This document shows positions 1 through 8,265 of a stretch of 64,000 bases of DNA, one piece after another (the first letter of the stretch is position 1; every line of letters begins with the position of its first letter). Origin of the DNA: Streptomyces sp. S.PNR 29 (GTDB lineage Bacteria; Actinomycetota; Actinomycetes; Streptomycetales; Streptomycetaceae); the NCBI RefSeq assembly GCF_030386795.1, contig NZ_JANUQM010000006.1:188601-252600 (forward strand), in the 5' to 3' direction. Made by a program: the position numbers and the translations under genes. Below the pieces are notes generated by a model. The model searched no databases. It was not told the DNA's origin and worked only from the letters and a program-made list of their open reading frames with translations.

Positions 1-801
1 GTCGGTCTGGCCCTGCACGAGCAGCGTGGGCACCTTGATGCGGTCGCCGACGGCCGACGGCGAGCGCTCCTGAAGCAGAGCGCGGGCCTGCGCGTCCGGG
101 GTTCCGGACTCGGCGATCCGCTCGTACATCCGGCACAGCTGCGCCTCAAGCCTGTCGCAGCCGCCACCGGAGTTGACGAAGATGCCGGCCCACAGCTTCT
201 TGAAGACGCCGTTCGGGAACAGGGCGTCCGCCAGGTTCCAGTACGTGATCGCCGGGGCGATGGCGTCGACCCGGTCGTCGTGTCCGGCCGCCAGCAGCGC
301 GATCGCTCCGCCGTACGAGGCGCCGGCCACGCCCACCCGCGGGTCGCCGGCCTTGTCGAGTTCGACCTGGGGCTGTTTCGCCAGCCAGTCGATCAGCTTC
401 GAGACGTCGGCGACCTCGCCCTTGGGATCGTTCAGCCCGATCTTCCCGGTGGACCTGCCGAAGCCGCGCGCCGACCAGGTCAGCACCGCGTACCCGTCCC
501 TCGCGAGGCTCTGCGCCTGCTGCCGTACGTCGTCCTTGCTGCCGCCGAAGCCGTGCCCCAGCAGGACGGCCGGGCGGCGGCCGCCGGAGGCGGTGGTGAA
601 GTACGAGGTGTCGATGCGCACCCCGTCCCCCACGGCCATGACCCGGTCGGTGCGGTGCACCGGGGGCGCGTCACCGGAGGCGACGGCCGACCCCACCATC
701 CAGGTACCGGCACCGGCGAGCACGACGACGGCGGCCCCGGCGGCCAGCAGGCGCCGGGGCCGCCGAAGCAGCCCGCGCAGTCCGGGCAAGCGAAGATCCA
801 T
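1..801 (-). CDS. Exported alpha/beta hydrolase (3' end beyond window)
   Basis: Partial: the gene reads leftward and its C-terminus lies beyond base 1. The chosen ATG (799-801) gives a basic N-terminus and then a hydrophobic segment of about 22 residues, a signal peptide or membrane anchor. The body carries an HGFGG oxyanion-type motif and the nucleophile elbow G-A-S-Y-G-G, as in S15/CocE-type hydrolases and X-Pro dipeptidyl-peptidase-like proteins. The catalytic Asp and His would be in the missing part. It probably acts outside the membrane on an ester or peptide; the substrate is unknown. It lies 108 bp downstream of mmsA on the same strand, but nothing links it to inositol use. Confidence 0.8.
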   Translation of the reverse strand, partial: MDLRLPGLRGLLRRPRRLLAAGAAVVVLAGAGTWMVGSAVASGDAPPVHRTDRVMAVGDGVRIDTSYFTTASGGRRPAVLLGHGFGGSKDDVRQQAQSLARDGYAVLTWSARGFGRSTGKIGLNDPKGEVADVSKLIDWLAKQPQVELDKAGDPRVGVAGASYGGAIALLAAGHDDRVDAIAPAITYWNLADALFPNGVFKKLWAGIFVNSGGGCDRLEAQLCRMYERIAESGTPDAQARALLQERSPSAVGDRIKVPTLLVQGQTD

Positions 802-909
802 GCGTCAACGGTACGGGGTCGACCTGTCGGGAAGGTGTCGACCGGAGACCGAACTCCGGGCCCTCCCACGGGCGTACGGGGCCGCTGCCGCGTACCGCGT
901 CCGCGGTAC

Positions 910-2412
<1,503 letters not shown>

Positions 2413-2426
2413 GGCCGAGAACTCCT

Positions 2427-4319
2427 TCACAGATGGCGGCGCCGGCTGGACACATGCCGTTCGTACAGCTCACGGGCCTTGACCGCGGACGGTCGGGTCG
2501 CGGTCTCGGCCACGGGTACATCCCACCAGGCCTGTGCGGGAGGCGCGCCCGACACAGTGTCTGCCGTTTGGGTCTCCACGTAGACACATGTGGGAGTGTC
2601 GGCGGCCCGGGCCTGAGCGAGCGCCTCGCGCAGGTCCCGTACGGTCTTCGCGCGCAGCACCCGCATGCCGAGGCTGGCCGCGTTGGCGGCGAGGTCCACC
2701 GGGAGCGGCGCCCCCGTGTACGTGCCGTCCTCGGACGGGAAGCGGTAGGCGGTGCCGAACCGCTCGCCGCCCACCGTCTCGGACAGGCCGCCGATGGAGG
2801 CGTAGCCGTGGTTCTGGACGATCAGGATCTTGATCGCGACGCCCTCCTGCACGGCCGTCACGATCTCCGTCGGCATCATCAGATACGTGCCGTCGCCGAC
2901 CAGCGCCCATACGGGCCGGTCGGGGGCCGCGAGCTTCACGCCGATCGCGGCGGGGATCTCGTAGCCCATGCAGGAGTAGCCGTACTCCAGGTGGTACTGG
3001 TCGGCCGACCGTGTCCGCCACAGCTTGTGCAGGTCGCCGGGGAGGGAGCCGGCCGCGTTGATGAGGATGTCCGACTCGTCGACCAGCGCGTCCAGCAGGC
3101 CGAGCACCTGCGGCTGGGTCGGCCGTATGTCGGGTTCGTCGGCCTCGTAGCAGGCGTCGACGCGCTGCTCCCAGCGCTCCTTGTCCTCGGTGTACTCGGT
3201 GGCGTAGGCGTCGGCGACCTCGTACGCGTGCAGCCGCAGGGCGTCGGTCAGCTCCTGCAGGCCGCTGCGGGCGTCCGCGACGAGGGGCAGGCCGGCCAGC
3301 TTGTGGCCGTCGAAGGGGGCGATGTTGAGGTTGAGGAAGCGGACGCCCTCGCCGGTGAACAGGGTGCCGGAGGCGGTGGTGAAGTCGGTGTAGCGGGTGC
3401 CGACGCCGATGACCAGGTCGGCGGTGCGGGCGAGTTCGTCGGCCGTCGCCGTGCCGGTGTGGCCGATGCCGCCGACGTCCTGGGGGTGGTCGTGGCGGAG
3501 CGAGCCCTTGCCGGCCTGGGTGGAGGCGACCGGGATGCGGGTGGCCTCGGCGAACTCGGCGAGGGCCTGCTCGGCGCGGCTGTGGTGGACGCCGCCGCCC
3601 GCGATGAGCAGGGGCCGGCGCGAGGCACGGATCGTCCGTACCGCGTCGGCGAGTTCGGTGGGGTCGGCGCCCGGGCGGCGTACGGCCCAGACGCGCTCGG
3701 CGAAGAACTCCTCCGGCCAGTCGTACGCCTCGGCCTGCACGTCCTGCGGGAGGGCGAGCGTCACCGCGCCGGTCTCGACCGGGTCGGTGAGCACGCGCAT
3801 GGCGTTCAGGACCGACGGGATCAGGGCCTCGGGCCGGGTGATGCGGTCGAAGTACCTCGACACCGGGCGCAGGCAGTCGTTGACCGACACATCGCCCGCG
3901 TACGGGACTTCCAGCTGCTGGAGGACCGGGTCGGCGGGGCGGGTGGCGAAGACGTCACCGGGCAGGAGCAGGACCGGGAGGTGGTTGATGGTCGCGAGGG
4001 CGGCGCCCGTGACCAGGTTCGTGGCGCCCGGGCCGATGGAGGTGGTCACGGCGTGCGTGGACAGGCGGTTCGACTGGCGGGCGTAGCCGACGGCCGCGTG
4101 GACCATGGCCTGTTCGTTGCGGCCCTGGTGGTACGGCATGACGTCGGCGTACTCGACGAGCGCCTGGCCGATGCCGGCCACGTTGCCGTGGCCGAAGATG
4201 CCCCAGGTCGCGCCGATCAGCCGCTGCCGTATGCCGTCCCGCTCGGTGTACTGGGCGGACAGGAAGCGGACGAGCGCCTGCGCGACCGTGAGCCTCGTCG
4301 TTGAGGTCTGCACCGTCAT
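2427..4319 (-). CDS. iolD: 3D-(3,5/4)-trihydroxycyclohexane-1,2-dione acylhydrolase
   Basis: 630 residues. A ThDP-dependent enzyme of the acetolactate-synthase fold that opens the inositol-derived ring dione to 5-deoxy-D-glucuronate. The three domains are visible: N-terminal Pyr domain, central domain, and C-terminal PP domain with the ThDP/Mg motif GDG followed about 28 residues later by the Asn of QNHG. The ATG at 4319 is chosen because GGAGG lies just upstream; an in-frame extension of 48 residues to 4463 is arginine/proline-rich and overlaps the iolB remnant. It follows that remnant in the iol operon. Its product would normally feed IolB, which is broken here. Confidence 0.94.
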   Translation of the reverse strand: MTVQTSTTRLTVAQALVRFLSAQYTERDGIRQRLIGATWGIFGHGNVAGIGQALVEYADVMPYHQGRNEQAMVHAAVGYARQSNRLSTHAVTTSIGPGATNLVTGAALATINHLPVLLLPGDVFATRPADPVLQQLEVPYAGDVSVNDCLRPVSRYFDRITRPEALIPSVLNAMRVLTDPVETGAVTLALPQDVQAEAYDWPEEFFAERVWAVRRPGADPTELADAVRTIRASRRPLLIAGGGVHHSRAEQALAEFAEATRIPVASTQAGKGSLRHDHPQDVGGIGHTGTATADELARTADLVIGVGTRYTDFTTASGTLFTGEGVRFLNLNIAPFDGHKLAGLPLVADARSGLQELTDALRLHAYEVADAYATEYTEDKERWEQRVDACYEADEPDIRPTQPQVLGLLDALVDESDILINAAGSLPGDLHKLWRTRSADQYHLEYGYSCMGYEIPAAIGVKLAAPDRPVWALVGDGTYLMMPTEIVTAVQEGVAIKILIVQNHGYASIGGLSETVGGERFGTAYRFPSEDGTYTGAPLPVDLAANAASLGMRVLRAKTVRDLREALAQARAADTPTCVYVETQTADTVSGAPPAQAWWDVPVAETATRPSAVKARELYERHVSSRRRHL

Positions 4320-4372
4320 CGGTAACCCTCCGTGTGGTCCAGGTGGAAGCAGATCCGCCATTCCCGTACGGC

Positions 4373-4690
4373 TCAGCCGCCCCGTACGACTCGACGGCCC
4401 ATGTCGTTCCCTGCTGAGACCTCCGGCGCGGGGCCGTAGCGGGCGGGGAGTCGTCGCTCGCACTTCGCTCCTGCCAAAGCAAAGCGGCCACCCGCGCCGG
4501 AGGCGATCTGGGCCCGGGCGTCACGGGGCGCGTACGCGACGTCGGTGACCCCGCTGAACACGCTCTCCGGGCCTGGGATTTGGACCCCTTGGTCCGTTGT
4601 GTCGGCTATGTGCACGGTACTTCCGCCATGCGGCGGGCGCACGATCCACTCGCTGCCGCCGGTGGCGAACTGGTGTGTGTCGCTGATCAT
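4373..4690 (-). pseudogene. iolB: Truncated 5-deoxy-glucuronate isomerase remnant (iolB)
   Basis: A 105-codon open frame, against about 270-300 residues for intact IolB. Residues 7-92 match the inner part of the first cupin half: a FATGG segment, then ESVFSGVTD, YAPRDA and GRFALAGAK-ERRLPARYGPA. About 35 N-terminal residues are missing, and after APEVS the frame runs into an unrelated tail (AGNDMGRRVVRGG) that leads directly into the iolD leader. The whole second half is absent, including the PPHKHD metal-site region. It sits exactly where iolB belongs, 10 bp after the aldolase gene, and keeps an ATG with GAGGG upstream, so a fragment could still be translated. It cannot be a functional isomerase; an intact iolB may exist elsewhere. 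Confidence 0.8.
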
Positions 4691-4700
4691 GAGGCGGCCC

Positions 4701-5582
4701 TCAGAGCAGTCCGACGGCGGTGTCCACGGCGGCCGCCACGTCACCGTCCGCCGGGTACAGCAGCGAACGGCCGACCACCAGGCCGCGGACGGTGGGCAGT
4801 TGCAGGGCGCCGCGCCACTTCTCGTACGCCCCGTCCTGGTCGTCACCGACCTCGCCGCCGAGGAGGACGGCGGGCAGCGTCGAGGCCGCCATGACCTCGG
4901 CCATGTCGTCGGGGTTGTCGGTGACCGGGACCTTCAGCCAGGTGTAGGCGGAACTGCCGCCCAGACCGGAGGCGATGGCGATGGACCTGGTGACGGCGTC
5001 GGCGGAGAGGTCGTTGCGGAGCTTGCCCTCGTCCGTGCGGCGGCTGATGAACGGCTCGACGAAGACGGGGAGCCGGCGGGCGGCCATGTCGTCGATGGCG
5101 CGGGCCGCGGAGTGAAGGGTGTTGAGGGAGCCCGGGTCGTCGTAGTCGATCCGCAGCAGCAGCTTGCCCGCGTCGAAGCCGAGGCGCTCGATGTCCTGCG
5201 GGCGGTGGCCGGTGAAGCGGTCGTCGAGTTCGAAGCGGGCGCCCTGGAGGCCGCCCCGGTTCATCGAGCCCATCACGACCTTGCCGTCGAGGGCGCCGAG
5301 CAGGAGCAGGTCGTCGAGGATGTCGGCGGTGGCGAGGACTCCGTCGACGCCGGGCCGGGACAGCGCCAGGCAGAGACGTTCGAGCAGGTCGGCGCGGTCG
5401 GCCATGGCGAGGGCGCGGCGGCCGACGCCGAGGGCACCGCGGGCCGGATGGTCGGCGGCGACGATCATCAGGCGGCCGGTCTCGCCCAGCAGCGGCCGGC
5501 GGACGCGGCGGGCGGCGGCCTCGGCGATCGCCTCCGGACGGTGGGCGCGGAGGCGGACGAGCTCGCAGACGTCGACGGTCAT
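4701..5582 (-). CDS. Cgl0158-type aldolase of inositol catabolism (IolJ-like role)
   Basis: 293 residues of a (beta/alpha)8-barrel protein of the family found in actinobacterial iol clusters in the place of IolJ. The likely role is cleavage of 2-deoxy-5-keto-D-gluconate 6-phosphate to dihydroxyacetone phosphate and malonate semialdehyde. Barrel-strand motifs include LMIVAADHPA, GVLATADIL, VVMGSMNRGG and an RIDYDD stretch. The ATG at 5582 overlaps the iolC stop as ATGA, indicating translational coupling with the kinase that makes its substrate. The exact reaction is inferred from context. Confidence 0.82.
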   Translation of the reverse strand: MTVDVCELVRLRAHRPEAIAEAAARRVRRPLLGETGRLMIVAADHPARGALGVGRRALAMADRADLLERLCLALSRPGVDGVLATADILDDLLLLGALDGKVVMGSMNRGGLQGARFELDDRFTGHRPQDIERLGFDAGKLLLRIDYDDPGSLNTLHSAARAIDDMAARRLPVFVEPFISRRTDEGKLRNDLSADAVTRSIAIASGLGGSSAYTWLKVPVTDNPDDMAEVMAASTLPAVLLGGEVGDDQDGAYEKWRGALQLPTVRGLVVGRSLLYPADGDVAAAVDTAVGLL

Positions 5583-6529
5583 TGGACGGCCCCCGCGGTG
5601 AGCGCCGCTTCCACCTCGTCCGGGGTGGGCATCGCGGACGAGCACTCCAGGCGGGAGGCGACGATGGCGCCGGCGGCGTTGGCGTGCCTCATGGTTCTCT
5701 CCAGGTCCCAGCCTTCCAGGAGGCCGTGGCAGAGGGAACCGCCGAAGGCGTCGCCGGCGCCGAGACCGTTGAGGACGTGCACCGGGAGCGGGGGCACCTC
5801 GGCCGACTCGCCCTCGCCGCTGACGGCGAGGACGCCCTTGGGGCCCTGCTTGACGACGGCGAGGTCCACACCGGCGTCCAGGAGCGCGCGGGCGGCGGCG
5901 TGCGGTTCGCGGACGCCGGTGGCGACCTCCACCTCGTCGAGGTTGCCGACGGCGACGGTGGTGTGCTTCAGGGCCTCGGCGTAGAAGGGCCGGGCGGCGT
6001 CCGGGTCGCTCCAGAACATGGGCCGCCAGTCTAGGTCGAACACCGTGGTGCCGGACTTGGCGCGGTGCGCGAGGGCCGCGAGGGTCGCCGTACGGCTCGG
6101 CTCCTCGCTCAGGCCGGTGCCGGTGACCCAGAAGATCCGGGCGTCGCGGATGGCGTCGAGGTCGAGCTCATGGGCGTCGATCTCCAGGTCGGGGGCCTTG
6201 GGCCGCCGGTAGAAGTACAGCGGGAAGTCGTCCGGGGGGAACACCTCGCAGAAGGTGACCGGGGTGGGCAGGCCGGGGACGGGGGTGACCCAGCGGTCGT
6301 CGACGCCGAAGCCGCGCAGGGCCTCGTGGAGGTAGGTGCCGAAGGGGTCGTCGCCGGTGCGGGTGATCACCGCGGTGTGACGCCCGAGCCGCGCGGCGGC
6401 GACCGCCACGTTCGCCGCCGAACCGCCGAGGAACTTGCCGAAGGACGTGACCTGGGACAACGGGACGCCCGTCTGCAGCGGATAGAGGTCCACTCCGATC
6501 CGCCCCATGGTGATCAGGTCGTACGCCAT
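5579..6529 (-). CDS. iolC: 5-dehydro-2-deoxygluconokinase
   Basis: 316 residues, PfkB/ribokinase family. It phosphorylates 5-dehydro-2-deoxy-D-gluconate in inositol catabolism. The N-terminus has the MGRIGVDLYP start typical of IolC and the GGSAANVAV substrate-site motif; the C-terminal signature is LNGLGAGDAFGG with the catalytic Asp. The start at 6529 has GGGGAG close upstream. It is the first gene of the leftward operon and overlaps the next gene by 4 nt, so its upstream region should hold the operon promoter. Confidence 0.93.
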   Translation of the reverse strand: MAYDLITMGRIGVDLYPLQTGVPLSQVTSFGKFLGGSAANVAVAAARLGRHTAVITRTGDDPFGTYLHEALRGFGVDDRWVTPVPGLPTPVTFCEVFPPDDFPLYFYRRPKAPDLEIDAHELDLDAIRDARIFWVTGTGLSEEPSRTATLAALAHRAKSGTTVFDLDWRPMFWSDPDAARPFYAEALKHTTVAVGNLDEVEVATGVREPHAAARALLDAGVDLAVVKQGPKGVLAVSGEGESAEVPPLPVHVLNGLGAGDAFGGSLCHGLLEGWDLERTMRHANAAGAIVASRLECSSAMPTPDEVEAALTAGAVQ

Positions 6530-6864
6530 CGGCTCCCCTTCACATCGGCCCTCCCGGCTTTGTAGCCCCGCTCACGCAGCCCTGTCAATGTTTTGTCCGG
6601 ACATTCTGACCAGACCTGCCTGTCAATGCGCCACGCACACCAGTCGGCGGGTGGCTTTGCTGCACTTGCGTCACAAACGCCCCCGTCTCGTCACACATGT
6701 CGCATGGAAGCGGACCTTCCGTCACATCCGCGCACGGGCCCTGTCCTGCTCTGACCGCATGTCGTTGACCGGGCGCAGGCTTGTTGATCGCCGGCGCAGC
6801 GCCCGGCTCCCCCGGACGGCCTTCCCCCGGCCGCCGCCGTGGTGCACGCAAGGAGGCACACCTC
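6530..6864. promoter_or_regulatory. iol operon upstream region with palindrome and direct repeat
   Basis: 335 bp between divergent iolC and the small HTH gene. It contains a perfect palindrome TGTCCGGACA at 6594-6603, flanked by AATGT and ACATT arms (6587-6591 and 6601-6605), and two copies of CCTGTCAATG at 6581-6590 and 6619-6628, 38 bp apart. These lie 50-100 bp upstream of the iolC start and are the best candidates for a repressor site of the inositol operon. No iolR-type regulator gene is next to it. I see no clear coding gene here. Confidence 0.5.
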
Positions 6865-7065
6865 ATGACCGACCAAAGGCTCTGGACCTACAAGGACATC
6901 GCGGCGCACATCCGGGTGCAGCCGGACACCGTGCGGTCGTACCGCAAGCACGGCCTGTTGCCCCCGCCCGACCTCGTGGAGGGCGGCAAGCCCTACTGGT
7001 ACGCGGACACGATCCGGGCATGGGTGGCGTCCCGCCCGGGCAACCGGCCCCGCCGGGACGACTGA
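6865..7065 (+). CDS. Small helix-turn-helix DNA-binding protein
   Basis: 66 residues, nearly all one winged-HTH of the MerR/excisionase (AlpA-like) type: WTYKDIAAHIRVQPDTVRSY, then a KHGLLPPP turn and a KPYWYADTIRAWV second helix. The ATG at 6865 is set by AAGGAGG 10 nt upstream. Such single-domain proteins are common in Streptomyces and their targets are mostly unknown. It diverges from iolC across the palindromic region, so it could act on that promoter, but no direct evidence ties it to inositol. There is no integrase nearby that would suggest an excisionase. Confidence 0.75.
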   Translation: MTDQRLWTYKDIAAHIRVQPDTVRSYRKHGLLPPPDLVEGGKPYWYADTIRAWVASRPGNRPRRDD

Positions 7066-7126
7066 CCGGTGACGCCCCGTGATTCTCCTCCGTGTGCCCC
7101 GCGGCTCACCCTTCGAGCGGGGCGTC

Positions 7127-8170
7127 TCAGCTCCACGGCTCGACGACCGTGACCCCCGCGCCCGGCGCCGTCCCCATCGCGGCCAGCGCGGCCGGGACCG
7201 CGTCCAGCGCGATGGTGGACGTCACCAGGAGGTCGGGGCGCAGCACGCCCGCCCGGACCAGCTCCAGCATCGGCGGATATGTGTGCGCGGCCATCCCGTG
7301 ACTGCCCAGCAGTTCGAGCTCCAGGGCTGTCGCGCGGGCCATCGGGACGGGCGTGGTGCCACTCGGCGAGGGCAGCAGGCCGACCTGGACATGACGGCCG
7401 CGGCGACGCAGGCCGGCCACGGACGCGGCGCAGGTGGCGGGTGAGCCGAGGGCGTCGAGGGAGAGATGGGCACCGCCACCGGTGAGGTCGCGCACCGCCT
7501 CCGCCGTGTCCCGCGTACGCGACGCGTCCACGCACTCGGTCGCCCCGAAGGTCCGCGCCAGCTCCAGGGCGCGTGGCGATATGTCGACGGCGACGACCCG
7601 GGCGCCCGACGCCGCGGCGATCATCACCGCCGACAGGCCCACTCCGCCGCAGCCGTGCACCGCGACCCACTCCCCCGCCGCCACGCGGCCTTGCTGCACC
7701 ACCGCCCGGAACGCCGTGGCGAACCGGCAGCCGAGCGAGGCCGCCGTCGGGAACGACATGTCGCCGGGCACGGCGACGAGGTTCACGTCGGCGTGGTCGA
7801 GCGCCACGAACTGGGCGAAGGAGCCCCAGTGGGTGAAGCCCGGCTGGGTCTGCCGTTCGCACACCTGCTGGTCGCCCGCCGCACACGCACCGCAGCTGCC
7901 GCAGGCGCAGACGAACGGCACGGTGACCCGGTCGCCGGGCCGCCAGCCGGTCACCCGGGCACCCACCTCCTCGACGACCCCGGCGAGTTCATGGCCGGGA
8001 ACGTGCGGCAGTGAGACGTCCGGGTCGTGGCCCTGCCACGCGTGCCAGTCGCTGCGGCACAGGCCGGTGGCCTCGACACGGACCACGACGCCGTGCTCCG
8101 CGGGCCGGGGGTCCGCCACCTCCCGCACCTCGGCCGGCTCGCCGAACCGCTCACACACGACCGCCCGCAT
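7127..8170 (-). CDS. Zinc-dependent alcohol dehydrogenase
   Basis: 347 residues, medium-chain dehydrogenase/reductase. Catalytic zinc ligands are in the LCRSDWHAW and GHELAG motifs; the structural-zinc cysteines appear in CACGSCGACAAGDQQVC. The Rossmann nucleotide motif is GCGGVGLSAVMIA, followed by an acidic VAVDIS strand end that suggests NAD(H). The ATG at 8170 has AAGGAGG upstream. It follows the MMPL gene at a 95-bp distance with a 9-bp tandem repeat between them. The substrate alcohol is not predictable from sequence. Confidence 0.9.
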   Translation of the reverse strand: MRAVVCERFGEPAEVREVADPRPAEHGVVVRVEATGLCRSDWHAWQGHDPDVSLPHVPGHELAGVVEEVGARVTGWRPGDRVTVPFVCACGSCGACAAGDQQVCERQTQPGFTHWGSFAQFVALDHADVNLVAVPGDMSFPTAASLGCRFATAFRAVVQQGRVAAGEWVAVHGCGGVGLSAVMIAAASGARVVAVDISPRALELARTFGATECVDASRTRDTAEAVRDLTGGGAHLSLDALGSPATCAASVAGLRRRGRHVQVGLLPSPSGTTPVPMARATALELELLGSHGMAAHTYPPMLELVRAGVLRPDLLVTSTIALDAVPAALAAMGTAPGAGVTVVEPWS

Positions 8171-8201
8171 TCGGCCCCTCCTTCTCCCGCCCAGCGCTTC
8201 C

Positions 8202-8255
8202 CGGCGCTCCCGGCGCTCCCGGCGCTCCCGGCGCTCCCGGCGCTCCCGGCGCTCC
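8202..8255. repeat. 9-bp tandem repeat, six copies
   Basis: CGGCGCTCC is repeated six times without error, with a degraded copy just before it. It fills most of the gap between the MMPL stop and the alcohol dehydrogenase start. On the transcribed (minus) strand it is GGAGCGCCG, so each unit carries a GGAG that resembles a ribosome binding site. It is probably a slippage-prone minisatellite; a regulatory role is not shown. Confidence 0.9.
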
Positions 8256-8265
8256 CGGCCGAACG

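Noticed and set aside
2433..4304. Long open frame antisense to iolD (and a similar one at 280-2583 over mmsA)
   Set aside because: High-GC codon bias keeps the opposite strand free of stops. The antisense product is low-complexity Val/Gly/Arg-rich with no motif, whereas the iolD strand has full ThDP-enzyme motifs.
6865..7065. Small HTH gene as a phage excisionase marking a mobile element
   Set aside because: No integrase, attachment repeats, tRNA or composition change nearby; single-domain HTH proteins of this type are common chromosomal genes.
8202..8255. CRISPR-like array
   Set aside because: Units are 9 bp with no spacers; it is a simple tandem repeat.
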